Origin: Hyphomicrobiales bacterium
GTDB taxonomy: Bacteria > Pseudomonadota > Alphaproteobacteria > Rhizobiales > Rhizobiaceae
Direction: 5' to 3'
Assembly (NCBI GenBank): GCA_900470965.1
Contig: UCCS01000012.1
Span: forward strand, 134,306 to 168,084
Length of the DNA stretch: 33,779 nt
The notes below the pieces were generated by a model that was not told where the DNA came from, made no database searches, and worked only from the letters and a program-made list of their open reading frames with translations. Both the position numbers and the translations under genes were made by a program. Of this stretch, positions 1 through 6,984 are shown one piece after another (within the stretch, counting starts at the first letter, position 1; every line of letters starts with the position of its first letter).

Positions 1-19
1 GATGCGTAGATTCAAAGAG

Positions 20-63
20 TTAGAGCGTCCTTTGTGCGTCCGAATGGACGCACGGGGCTCTAA
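20..63. repeat. Palindromic intergenic repeat
   Basis: Two nested perfect inverted repeats form one stem. The outer arms TTAGAGC (20-26) and GCTCTAA (57-63) enclose inner arms GTGCGTCC (34-41) and GGACGCAC (46-53) around a GAAT loop. I recall near-identical short palindromes scattered between genes in Rhizobium genomes, so this is probably one copy of a dispersed repeat family. That recollection was not checked. There is no T-tract on either side that would make it a clear terminator. Confidence 0.6.
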
Positions 64-150
64 GTTGCGCGGATGCTTTCGCCGAAATGCATGTTCATCG
101 CGGCAGCCAACCAATAATCCCGTTCTGATGAGGGTTTTCAAATACCTCTC

Positions 151-286
151 TGCATAGGGTGCATAATTTGCATAGGATCTCCCTTACGCCGTGTGGGAAA
201 TGTCAGATGGTGACATGACAGACATTGAATCTGACATTTCCTATAGAGCGTGGAAAACTGCCTATGCATCTCCTGCACCCTATGCA
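151..286. repeat. 136-bp symmetric palindrome with four TGCATAGG motifs
   Basis: Two pairs of inverted arms share one centre at about 218.5. The outer arms (151-176 and 261-286) match at 21 of 26 positions, the only mismatches being a central 5-base block. Each outer arm carries two copies of TGCATAGG or its complement, 18 bp apart. The inner arms GGAAATGTCAGAT (196-208) and ATCTGACATTTCC (229-241) are perfect. TGACA-type pentamers recur between them. Much of the stretch between inner and outer arms can pair with G-U wobbles, so a transcript could fold into one long hairpin. It may be a small non-autonomous mobile element, a structured RNA, or a multi-site operator. No target-site duplication is visible. 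Confidence 0.6.
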
Positions 287-301
287 CCCAGCGAAGAGTA
301 T

Positions 302-508
302 CTACTTCGACAGCCAGCTTTCGAAATAGTGGCGCACGGCCGCACCCGCGCCGAAATGATCGGTCGTATCCAGCCGCGCAACGGCACCGCGCACGACATC
401 AGCCATGACGGCTGCAGGCACAATGCCGGACTTGACCAGGGATTGAAACAGCTCCTCCACCAGGATGATCGTCCCGATCGCTTCGTCCTCAGCCTTGAAA
501 TTCGCCAC
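302..508 (-). CDS. Small conserved-looking hypothetical protein
   Basis: This encodes a 68-residue soluble protein of unknown function. The start is GTG at 508-506, chosen because a purine-rich GAGGGG lies about nine bases upstream on the minus strand and there is no equally good ATG. The first half is predicted helical (ANFKAEDEAIGTIILVEELF) and there is no signal peptide or membrane segment. Two other reading frames overlap it, but they are rich in Arg, Pro and Cys and look like shadows. Its 3' end faces the large palindrome at 151-286, which could stabilise or end its transcript. I do not recognise a family. Confidence 0.5.
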   Translation of the reverse strand: MANFKAEDEAIGTIILVEELFQSLVKSGIVPAAVMADVVRGAVARLDTTDHFGAGAAVRHYFESWLSK

Positions 509-574
509 TGCTGGTTTCCCCTCTGCGTCGTTGCAATGAAAATGTAGACCAACTTATCGTGTTAGGATCGCGTT

Positions 575-964
575 GTGGAGCAGCCCGCGAATTTCGTCGC
601 GCTGCTGAACTTGGCCGGACGGAGGTGCAACGTCTCGAAGAGAGTTGGGTATCCCGGCCTCTATGCCGGCGCACCGGCACTCTTCCCGAATGCCAGCCAG
701 AAGGCGCCGGCGAGCCGCTGCGCTACCCGCTCCGTTGTCGGCGGCTTGCTCGGCCCGACCTACGAGCTTGCTTCGGATGCCACGAGCCTTGCGGGCCTCG
801 CCGTTGCCAATGCGAAGGGCGCAGTCACATGCAATGCGCCCGGCATGACCGAAGGCGACGTTGCGACGGTTCTCAGGCTGACGCCCTTTGCGAGCCTGCC
901 TTACTGGCGGTGGGTGATTGATGGGGTGTTGGTGCCAGAGGCGAAAGAGGCGGTTCGCCGCTGA
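575..964 (+). pseudogene. Possible remnant of a phage structural gene
   Basis: The open frame codes for 129 residues. Only the C-terminal part, from about residue 50, looks like a real protein: GGLLGPTYELASDATSLAG followed by LTPFASLPYWRWVIDG and a final VPEAKEAVRR. A closing segment of the type PFxxxPYWRW reminds me of the ends of large internal virion or tail proteins of short-tailed phages. The first 45 residues are rich in Arg, Cys and Ala, and I found no convincing ribosome-binding site before the ATG at 575. The simplest reading is the 3' stub of a larger phage gene joined to unrelated DNA. The assignment is from memory of the motif and is weak. Confidence 0.35.
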
Positions 965-970
965 TTGATG

Positions 971-1129
971 TTACCTGGCATCGCCACTGACAGGCCGCCG
1001 AAGGTTGCCCTTACCAGCCCTGAAAGCGGCCATGTCGGCCTCATACTTGCGCTCACGCCGCTGCTTGCGCCAATACGCCCAGACCTCCAGCACAATAAAG
1101 CGAAGCAGTTCTCGACCGAAGACCAACAT
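971..1129 (-). CDS. Small basic membrane-anchored hypothetical protein
   Basis: This could encode a 52-residue protein with a hydrophobic N-terminus (MLVFGRELLRFIVLEVWAYW) followed by a highly charged stretch (RKQRRERKYEADMAAFRAGKG). ATG at 1129 is preferred over the upstream TTG at 1153 because GCAAGG lies just before it. The composition suits a small inner-membrane or phage-type accessory protein, but no family is recognised. It lies antisense between the phage-like remnant and the membrane protein gene at 1336. Chance occurrence cannot be excluded at this length. Confidence 0.3.
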   Translation of the reverse strand: MLVFGRELLRFIVLEVWAYWRKQRRERKYEADMAAFRAGKGNLRRPVSGDAR

Positions 1130-1273
1130 TAGACCTTGCAAGACACACTCCAAGTCGTCGCCCGGTTATTTGGTCGAGCTATCCTGACAACTATTTAGGA
1201 TACGCGGCTTGCAAGCGCGAGGGAGGTTTGAAAAATAGCTGCAATTTTCTGGGGTGGCGCTCCTATTTGGAAC

Positions 1274-1303
1274 TTGACGTTGCCGCTCAATGACTGAGAA
1301 TAT
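1274..1303 (+). promoter_or_regulatory. Candidate sigma70-type promoter for the gene at 1336
   Basis: TTGACG at 1274-1279 and GAATAT at 1298-1303 are separated by 18 bases. They sit about 33 bases upstream of the start codon of the Abi-like membrane protein gene. The rest of 1154-1335 holds no other gene and is more A/T-rich than the flanks. Confidence 0.4.
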
Positions 1304-1335
1304 TCGTTCCGGGTAGGTCATGCAGGGGGATCGCA

Positions 1336-2319
1336 ATGGCCGCGGTTGCTAACACGGAAGGTGATGCTGATCCGGGAGCCGTTGCAAGTACAGGCTTGTC
1401 TCCCGTCTCGAAGCTTGTGCTCGTCGGTGCTGGGTTAAGCACTTTGGTTTGGCTTGGAGCAGCTGGTTATTTCCTGTTTCACCATAGCACCTCAAATGGC
1501 GGCTCTATGGTGGAATGCTTTTATGGCTTAGACTGTCTAACTACGGCCAACGAATGGGGAGATTTTCTGGCGGGTTCCTTCTCGCCGCTCGCCTTTATCT
1601 GGCTCGTCGTAGCGGTTTTCCTACAATCAATGGAATTAAAAGAGCAGCGCATAGAGTTGGCAGAAAATAGATCCGTTGCGAAGGCGCAGGCGGAGTATAT
1701 TGGAACACAAACAAGCCTGCTTATGGCTCAGGAACAGCGATATGTCGCTGATGATACAGAAGCGGAATTTGAAGCTGCAATAGAGCTTTTAGCCGCTACA
1801 CTCATCAATTACGACCATATCTGGAGCTTCGCTACAAAGGACAAGAAACACAAGCTGCAATTCCGGCTAAGTCGATATACGGATAGCACGAACCGCCGGA
1901 TTGTGATCGCCACCGGACAGGAACTTCGAAAGGGGATTAGAGTTTTACGGGAGCAGAACAACCTGATGAACCCGCAGGTCCGATTTCAAATGAAATTCCG
2001 TTACGATTTCGCGAGAACATTTCGGGTCGTCGTGGAAGCGGTCAAAGCCTACAATAAGCTAAAAGGTAGAAGCCGTAGCTTAGCCAGTGCGCTGGAAGTG
2101 AAGACCATCATGAGAAATATGGAGATTCTTGTAAACTCCACGGATGGATTGCCGGCCGCCTTTACCGATCTCGGTATCAAATATCGATCTGCTAAGAAAT
2201 TGGCTCCATGGGTTCTCTCCCGCCCGCAAACGTCGGCTCCCTCTCCCTCGCAGGGATCGGTTCCCTCTCCCCCGCAGACGTCTGTTCCATCTCTCCCGCA
2301 AAATCAGGGAGCACCGTAG
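1336..2319 (+). CDS. Two-helix membrane protein, abortive-infection-like
   Basis: The product has 327 residues. Two membrane helices are visible (about 27-48 and 75-96), the second inside the segment GDFLAGSFSPLAFIWLVVAV, followed directly by a coiled-coil-like stretch (ELKEQRIELAENRS and onward). A mostly helical cytoplasmic domain then runs to about residue 290. This architecture resembles proteins annotated as putative phage abortive infection proteins. The tail is an octapeptide repeated three times (TSAPSPSQ, GSVPSPPQ, TSVPSLPQ). The start has GGGGGA seven bases upstream. Codon use is visibly less GC-rich than the neighbours, which fits recent transfer, as do the phage-like remnant and the tRNA nearby. 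The defence role is inferred from architecture and context only. Confidence 0.55.
   Translation: MAAVANTEGDADPGAVASTGLSPVSKLVLVGAGLSTLVWLGAAGYFLFHHSTSNGGSMVECFYGLDCLTTANEWGDFLAGSFSPLAFIWLVVAVFLQSMELKEQRIELAENRSVAKAQAEYIGTQTSLLMAQEQRYVADDTEAEFEAAIELLAATLINYDHIWSFATKDKKHKLQFRLSRYTDSTNRRIVIATGQELRKGIRVLREQNNLMNPQVRFQMKFRYDFARTFRVVVEAVKAYNKLKGRSRSLASALEVKTIMRNMEILVNSTDGLPAAFTDLGIKYRSAKKLAPWVLSRPQTSAPSPSQGSVPSPPQTSVPSLPQNQGAP
2230..2301 (+). repeat. Three in-frame 24-bp tandem repeats
   Basis: Three consecutive 24-bp units (2230-2253, 2254-2277, 2278-2301) encode a Pro/Ser octapeptide of the form TSxPSxPQ at the C-terminus of the membrane protein. The number of units may vary between strains by slippage. 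The gap from 2320 to 2502 beyond it holds nothing that I recognise. Confidence 0.75.
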
Positions 2320-2502
2320 TTCTCAGCCCCGGGCAGAGTTCACCAAGATGCAGCAAGCTCTACCGCCACTGCCTTGCGTCTCCGCGGTGGTTAGGCATTC
2401 GGACGTTTGTTCCATCAGGACACAAAATTGGTCGGCCATCGGGCGATCTTTTACGATATCAATGCGGCTCGATCGCCGAGGCTTTTGTCGTTCCGCTGCC
2501 GA

Positions 2503-3219
2503 TCAGATAAATGATGGCTCCGGATCGGGATCGATCTCTTCGATAATATCGGGCCGGTCATTCCGTGGATTGCCGACACCCGGCCCGATCGGCCACATGG
2601 TCATAAGCTCACTCGGGAATTGCGTCATCAGATCATGCGGCGGCGGTTCCTCGGATAGCCAGCGCTGATAGTCCTTTTCATGCAGGATGACTGGCATTCG
2701 GTCATGGATCGTCGCCATCATCTCGTTCGCCGCGCAGGTAACGATAGTGAAAGTTCGGACCTGCAGATCGGTTTCCGGATCGCGCCATATCTCCCAAAGG
2801 CCGGCCAATGCAAAGGGCTGGCCGGCCTTCATCGCAATGGCATAGGGCTGCTTTTTCTTTCCCTTTTCGTCGAGCTTGTGCCACTCGAAAAAACCATCAA
2901 TCGGGATGAGGCAGCGCCTTGACCGGTAGGCATCCCGGAACATCGGTTTGGTAGCGACTTCTTCGCACCTGGCATTGATCGGCGTAACCATGCCGGCTTT
3001 CCACCAAGCCGGCTTGAGCCGCCAATTGGCACTTGCGAAGTTCGCCCCGTATTTGCCGCTGCGATCGGTGTCCATGATGATGATGGGATATTCAAGGGTT
3101 GGAGCCCCGTTATAGCGCGGGAACTGGTTTGCCATGCCGAGCACGCCTTCGCGGCCCGCAAAGGCGAAATTCCGCATCAACGTCTGCAGATCGGATTTAA
3201 CGAACACCCTTCCGCACAT
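2503..3219 (-). CDS. SOS-response-associated peptidase family protein (SRAP/YedK)
   Basis: This 238-residue protein has the hallmarks of the SRAP family, related to E. coli YedK and human HMCES. These proteins form a covalent link with abasic sites in single-stranded DNA. After Met removal the N-terminal Cys2 (MCGRV) would be the crosslinking residue. The other conserved active-site positions are present: Asn37 in PRYNGAP, Glu112 in GFFEW and His172 in IHDRMP. The ANWRLKPAWW and INARCEE segments are also typical. GGAGG precedes the start by seven bases. The acidic C-terminal tail (IIEEIDPDPEPSF) is an extension beyond the fold. The family is often single-copy core, but it also occurs on phages and islands, so the location next to accessory genes is ambiguous. 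Confidence 0.93.
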   Translation of the reverse strand: MCGRVFVKSDLQTLMRNFAFAGREGVLGMANQFPRYNGAPTLEYPIIIMDTDRSGKYGANFASANWRLKPAWWKAGMVTPINARCEEVATKPMFRDAYRSRRCLIPIDGFFEWHKLDEKGKKKQPYAIAMKAGQPFALAGLWEIWRDPETDLQVRTFTIVTCAANEMMATIHDRMPVILHEKDYQRWLSEEPPPHDLMTQFPSELMTMWPIGPGVGNPRNDRPDIIEEIDPDPEPSFI

Positions 3220-3444
3220 GCTCTTTCCTCCATCCTATCGAGACATATGGCCGATTTCGATTTCGGCACCCCTCTTGCCGCATCTGCATTTCAGGCGGGA
3301 CGTCAATGAGGCAACAGCGCAGGATTTCAAATCAGCGAATCTTGGTGAGGAGGCGAGGTTATTCAGCTGCTGGGATCGCTCCTAGGATCGCCAAATTCCA
3401 CGACGACAAAAACACAGCGATTACGTGAGCTTAGATGAAACCAA

Positions 3445-3534
3445 TGGCGGACAAGGTGGGATTCGAACCCACGGTACGCTTTCACGTACACACGCGTTCC
3501 AGGCGTGCGCCTTAAACCACTCGGCCACCTGTCC
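3445..3534 (-). tRNA. tRNA-Ser (anticodon GGA)
   Basis: The minus strand folds into a type II tRNA. The acceptor GGACAGG pairs with CTTGTCC, followed by G73 and an encoded CCA (3447-3445). The anticodon stem CACGC/GCGTG carries the loop CTGGAAC, so the anticodon is GGA, reading UCC and UCU. A long variable arm (TACGTGAAAGCGTA) and the T-loop GTTCGAATC are present. Its 3' end faces the accessory region 1-3444, the usual orientation for an integration site, but I found no second copy of the tRNA 3' end in the window. The stretches 3220-3444 and 3535-3729 hold no other gene. Confidence 0.97.
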
Positions 3535-3729
3535 TTATTGGGTGTTCGCATCCGCAGAGGATGCAAATCGTCGGAACGGCGCGATATATACCGATGATTT
3601 TTCACCGATCAACCCAAATCTAACAGTTTTTTGACTTCTTCCGATAAAACTACGCGTAATGCCGTCCATTGCGCCGTCTCCGTTGCCAACCTATCTCTAG
3701 GTCTGAGTGGAGAATGGCGCGGCTCGCCG

Positions 3730-3735
3730 TATAAT
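3730..3735 (+). promoter_or_regulatory. Candidate -10 element (TATAAT)
   Basis: A perfect TATAAT lies 27 bases before the start codon at 3763 and 18 bases before its GGAGGA ribosome-binding site. No good -35 hexamer is seen at the expected distance, so the promoter call is tentative. Confidence 0.3.
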
Positions 3736-3762
3736 CAGGCCTACCCGTCGTCGGAGGAATCG

Positions 3763-4080
3763 ATGCGTTTCTTGTTGCGTCTTGCCAGTCTGTTTGCGCT
3801 GGCAGTTGCGGTCATTGCCGGTACCATCGATTCGATCCAGTCCGTCGCATCCTCGCAAGTGATCATGACCCCGATGTCGGATGCATGGGAGGACGTCAGT
3901 CCCTCGACGCTTGTCGCGCTGCAGTCCTCCGTTTCCTATTACGTCCATCCGCGTTTCTACGCTTTCATCTTCCAATGGCTCATGCTGCAGCCGGCCTTTG
4001 CAGTGCTTCTGGTGCTGTCGCTCTTGCTGTGGATGATTGGCTACAAGAAGCCGCCGGTGGCAGGCCGTTTTACCGCCTGA
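3763..4080 (+). CDS. Small membrane protein of unknown function
   Basis: The product is 105 residues. ATG at 3763 is chosen because GGAGGA sits four bases upstream, whereas an in-frame start at 3631 has no such site. A hydrophobic N-terminus (RFLLRLASLFALAVAVIAG) may be a signal anchor. A central polar segment rich in Ser and aromatics should face the periplasm, and a second helix (AFAVLLVLSLLLWMIGY) lies near the C-terminus, followed by a Lys/Pro-rich tail. I believe similar short proteins occur widely in rhizobia, but I cannot name a function. It stands alone between the tRNA and the nucleoside operon. Confidence 0.75.
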   Translation: MRFLLRLASLFALAVAVIAGTIDSIQSVASSQVIMTPMSDAWEDVSPSTLVALQSSVSYYVHPRFYAFIFQWLMLQPAFAVLLVLSLLLWMIGYKKPPVAGRFTA

Positions 4081-4254
4081 CAAACAGGGGCTGGAGAGTG
4101 TGGATGAGTGCAATCGGCAGCTACCAGAACGGGAAGATAATGATGCCGATGACGCCAAGGCATTGGTTAGAAAATTCGCATTTTAGCAGTCGATTTGCCC
4201 AGAATTCAGCACCAAAGGACTGATTTTCGGCAATAATGGCAAATCTTTACCAAC

Positions 4255-4279
4255 CGAAAAATTTCTGGTGAATTTTTCG
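4255..4279. promoter_or_regulatory. Perfect 9-bp inverted repeat, candidate operator
   Basis: CGAAAAATT (4255-4263) and AATTTTTCG (4271-4279) are perfect complements separated by seven bases, 122 bp before the BMP gene. The AT-rich symmetric half-sites suit a dimeric repressor controlling the nucleoside operon. It is also downstream of the small membrane protein gene, but the low GC makes it a poor terminator. Confidence 0.5.
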
Positions 4280-4307
4280 CTGAGCCATGCAAGGATGCAC
4301 GCAGCCA

Positions 4308-4367
4308 GGCCTCCGGGGGGAGGTCGGTGGTTCCGCAGACATGCCTGAAAAGGCTTGCGGGAGGACC
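4308..4367 (+). promoter_or_regulatory. Structured leader of nucleoside operon, two hairpins
   Basis: Hairpin 1 has a 7-bp stem (4308-4314 with 4319-4325, one G-T wobble) and a GGGG loop. Hairpin 2 pairs TTCCGCA (4331-4337) with TGCGGGA (4356-4362). Inside it GCCT (4343-4346) and AGGC (4351-4354) close a GAAA tetraloop. GGT (4326-4328) and ACC (4365-4367) can extend the base. The structure ends about 34 bases before the start codon, without a T-tract. It does not match the purine riboswitch pattern that I know. It could be a cis-regulatory RNA or an mRNA-stabilising leader. Confidence 0.4.
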
Positions 4368-4400
4368 CCAAACAAATAGCAACAACAGGGCTGCAAACTC

Positions 4401-5393
4401 ATGAAAAAATCCCTTCTCACCCTCCTTGCCGTGGCAGCGATGTCGACGACGGCGCTTGCCGCCGACATCAAGCCGGCTCTCGTTTACGGCACCGGCGGGA
4501 AGTTCGATAAATCCTTCAACGAAGCTGCCTTTAACGGCGCTGAAAAGTTCAAGAAGGAAACCGGCATCGCCTACCGCGATTTCGAGCCGACCGGCGACAC
4601 CCAGGGCGAGCAGGCCATCCGCAACTTCGCAAGCCGCGGCTTCAACCCGGTCGTTGCCGTTTCCTTCGCCTGGACCTCGGCTGTCGAGAAGGTTGCCGCT
4701 GAATTCCCGGATACCAAGTTCATCATCGTTGACTCCGTCGTCGACAAGCCGAACGTCCGTTCCGTCCTCTACAAGGAAGAAGAAGGCTCCTACCTCGTCG
4801 GTGTTCTCGCCGGCATGGCGTCCAAGACCGGCAAGGTCGGTTTCGTCGGCGGCATGGACATTCCGCTGATCCGCAAGTTCGAATGCGGCTATGAGCAGGG
4901 CGCACGCGCCGTCAAGGCCGACGTCGAAGTCTTCCAGAACATGACCGGCACGACCGGTGCTGCCTGGAACGACCCGGTTCGCGGCGGCGAGCTCGCCAAG
5001 AACCAGATCGACCAGGGTGCTGACGTCGTTTACGCAGCAGCCGGTGCGACCGGTCTCGGCGTTCTGCAGACGGCAGCCGACAACAAGAAGCTGTCGATCG
5101 GCGTCGATTCCAACCAGAACCACCTGCACCCGGGTTCCGTCCTGACCTCGATGGTCAAGCGCGTCGATCTCGCCGTCTACAACGCCTATAACGACACCAA
5201 GAACGACAAGTTCACGGCTGGCGTCCAGTCTCTCGGCGTCAAGGAAGACGGCGTTGCCGCCGCGATGGACGAGAACAACAAGTCGCTGATCACGCCGGAA
5301 ATGCAGGCCGCCGTCGACAAGGCCAGGGCCGACATCATTGCTGGCACCGTCAAGGTCCACGATTACACCACGGACAACGCCTGCCCGAAGTGA
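4401..5393 (+). CDS. BMP-family nucleoside-binding protein of ABC transporter
   Basis: This is a 330-residue periplasmic solute-binding protein of the BMP/PnrA-like family, which captures nucleosides for ABC import. A Sec signal peptide is clear: KK, a hydrophobic core and an ALA cleavage site before ADIKPALVYG. There is no lipobox Cys, so the mature protein is soluble, unlike PnrA of spirochaetes. Family features include GGKFDKSFNEAAFNGA, the VGVLAGMASKTGKVGFVGGMD block, and GVDSNQNHLHPG near the ligand site. It heads an operon with the ATPase, two permeases and four nucleoside catabolic enzymes, which strongly supports a nucleoside substrate. Codon choice is strongly biased (AAG, CTC, GTC), suggesting high expression. 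A terminator follows directly. Confidence 0.93.
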   Translation: MKKSLLTLLAVAAMSTTALAADIKPALVYGTGGKFDKSFNEAAFNGAEKFKKETGIAYRDFEPTGDTQGEQAIRNFASRGFNPVVAVSFAWTSAVEKVAAEFPDTKFIIVDSVVDKPNVRSVLYKEEEGSYLVGVLAGMASKTGKVGFVGGMDIPLIRKFECGYEQGARAVKADVEVFQNMTGTTGAAWNDPVRGGELAKNQIDQGADVVYAAAGATGLGVLQTAADNKKLSIGVDSNQNHLHPGSVLTSMVKRVDLAVYNAYNDTKNDKFTAGVQSLGVKEDGVAAAMDENNKSLITPEMQAAVDKARADIIAGTVKVHDYTTDNACPK

Positions 5394-5408
5394 GTCGTAA
5401 CTGAGATC

Positions 5409-5455
5409 GGGCGTATGGCGGACAAGGATTTTCGCCATACGCCCTTTTCTTATTT
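5409..5455 (+). terminator. Intra-operon rho-independent terminator or attenuator
   Basis: A perfect 12-bp stem, GGGCGTATGGCG (5409-5420) with CGCCATACGCCC (5433-5444), has a 12-base loop and is followed by TTTTCTTATTT. It lies between the binding-protein gene and the ATPase gene of one operon. Such an element usually lets the binding protein be made in large excess over the membrane components. Confidence 0.9.
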
Positions 5456-5465
5456 GGAGCCTGCT

Positions 5466-6977
5466 GTGACAGATCAGCCTGCTATCGAACTTGTCGGCAT
5501 CGACAAGAAATTCGGCGCCGTTCACGCCAACAAGGACATCAACCTGACCGTTGCCAAGGGCTCGATCCATGGCATTATCGGGGAAAACGGCGCTGGTAAA
5601 TCGACCCTGATGTCCATCATCTACGGTTTTTACCAGGCCGATAGCGGCGAGATCCGCGTCAACGGCCAGCCCATCACCATCAGGGACAGCCAGGCGGCGA
5701 TCGCAGCCGGCATCGGCATGGTGCACCAGCATTTCATGCTGGTCGATAATTTCACCGTCCTCGAAAATATCATGCTCGGTGCCGAAGGCGGCGCGCTGCT
5801 GGCGAAGGGCGTTGCTTCTGCCCGCGCCGAACTCAAGCGGCTGGAAACCGAGTACGGCCTGGAGGTCAACCCGGACGCGCTGATCGAGCAGCTCCCGGTC
5901 GGCCTGCAGCAGCGTGTTGAAATCCTGAAAGCCATGTATCGCGGCGCCGAGATCCTGATCCTCGATGAGCCGACGGGTGTGCTGACGCCGGCCGAGGCCG
6001 ATCACCTGTTCCGCATCCTCGGCGTGCTGCGCGACGAGGGCAAGACCGTTGTCCTTATCACCCACAAGCTGCGCGAGATCATGGCGATCACCGACACTGT
6101 TTCCGTCATGCGCCGCGGCGAGATGGTCGCCACCCGCAAGACCAGCGAGACCACGGTCGAAGAGCTTGCCGAACTCATGGTTGGCCGCCGTGTTCTGCTG
6201 CGCGTCCAGAAGGGCGAGGCAAAGCCTGCCGATGTCATGCTTTCCGTCCGCAACCTGACGGTCAAGGACAACAGAGGCGTGACGATGGTCGACAACGTCT
6301 CCTTCGATGTCCGCGCCGGCGAGATCGTCGGCATTGCCGGTGTCGCCGGCAACGGCCAGTCGGAACTGCTGGAAGCGATTGCCGGTATCCGCAAGCCGGC
6401 CTCCGGCGAAATCCTGCTCGACGGCCAGACCATCGACAAGGCCGATCCGGCGCGCCTGCGTGAGCTCGGCCTCGCGCATATCCCCGAAGACCGCCACCAC
6501 ATGGGCCTGGTCCTGAAATTCGAGGAATATGAAAATGCTGTGCTCGGTTATCACCGCCGGCCGGCCTACAGCCGTGGCCCGCTGCTCGATCTCGAAGCCA
6601 TCCGCAAGGATGCCATGGAGAAGATCGAGAAATACGACATCCGCCCGCCGAACCCGCGCCTGAAAACGGCGAATTTCTCCGGCGGCAACCAGCAGAAGAT
6701 CGTCGTCGCCCGCGAAATCGAGCGCGATCCGAAAATGCTGATCATCGGCCAGCCGACCCGCGGCGTCGATATCGGCGCCATCGAATTCATCCATCGCCGG
6801 ATTATCGAGATGCGCGATGCGGGCAAGGCCATCCTGCTCGTTTCCGTCGAGCTCGACGAAATCCGCGCCCTTTCAGACCGTATCCTTGTCATGTTTGCCG
6901 GCCATGTCGTCGGCGAGAAGACGCCCGATGCCGGTGAACAGACCCTCGGCCTGATGATGGCCGGCATTGCCGCGTGA
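5466..6977 (+). CDS. ABC transporter ATP-binding protein, double domain (nucleoside import)
   Basis: The product is 503 residues with two ABC cassettes in one chain, like sugar and nucleoside importers of the RbsA/NupO type. Cassette 1 has Walker A GENGAGKST (about 39-47), a degenerate signature LPVGLQQRVEI, and Walker B ILILDEPTGVLTP. Cassette 2 has a degenerate Walker A (GVAGNGQSEL) and the signature FSGGNQQK. This asymmetry is normal for the family. GTG at 5466 is chosen because GGAG sits six bases upstream. The in-frame ATG at 5415 would put the N-terminus inside the terminator stem and loop. It energises the two permeases that follow. Confidence 0.93.
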   Translation: MTDQPAIELVGIDKKFGAVHANKDINLTVAKGSIHGIIGENGAGKSTLMSIIYGFYQADSGEIRVNGQPITIRDSQAAIAAGIGMVHQHFMLVDNFTVLENIMLGAEGGALLAKGVASARAELKRLETEYGLEVNPDALIEQLPVGLQQRVEILKAMYRGAEILILDEPTGVLTPAEADHLFRILGVLRDEGKTVVLITHKLREIMAITDTVSVMRRGEMVATRKTSETTVEELAELMVGRRVLLRVQKGEAKPADVMLSVRNLTVKDNRGVTMVDNVSFDVRAGEIVGIAGVAGNGQSELLEAIAGIRKPASGEILLDGQTIDKADPARLRELGLAHIPEDRHHMGLVLKFEEYENAVLGYHRRPAYSRGPLLDLEAIRKDAMEKIEKYDIRPPNPRLKTANFSGGNQQKIVVAREIERDPKMLIIGQPTRGVDIGAIEFIHRRIIEMRDAGKAILLVSVELDEIRALSDRILVMFAGHVVGEKTPDAGEQTLGLMMAGIAA

Positions 6978-6984
6978 GGCCTCG

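Noticed and set aside
191..547. 118-residue open frame on the plus strand
   Set aside because: It begins inside the large palindrome, has no ribosome-binding site and is antisense to the better supported gene at 302-508.
1..3444. Duplicated attachment site of an integrated element
   Set aside because: No second copy of the tRNA-Ser 3' end was found in this stretch; the far end may lie before base 1.
4308..4367. Known purine riboswitch
   Set aside because: The conserved loop sequences and three-way junction are not present. Only a generic structured leader can be claimed.
4206..6794. 862-residue open frame on the minus strand
   Set aside because: It is antisense to the BMP and ATPase genes, which have clear motifs. 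Long antisense frames are expected from GC-rich third codon positions, and its composition is rich in Asp, Val and Arg without a recognisable fold.
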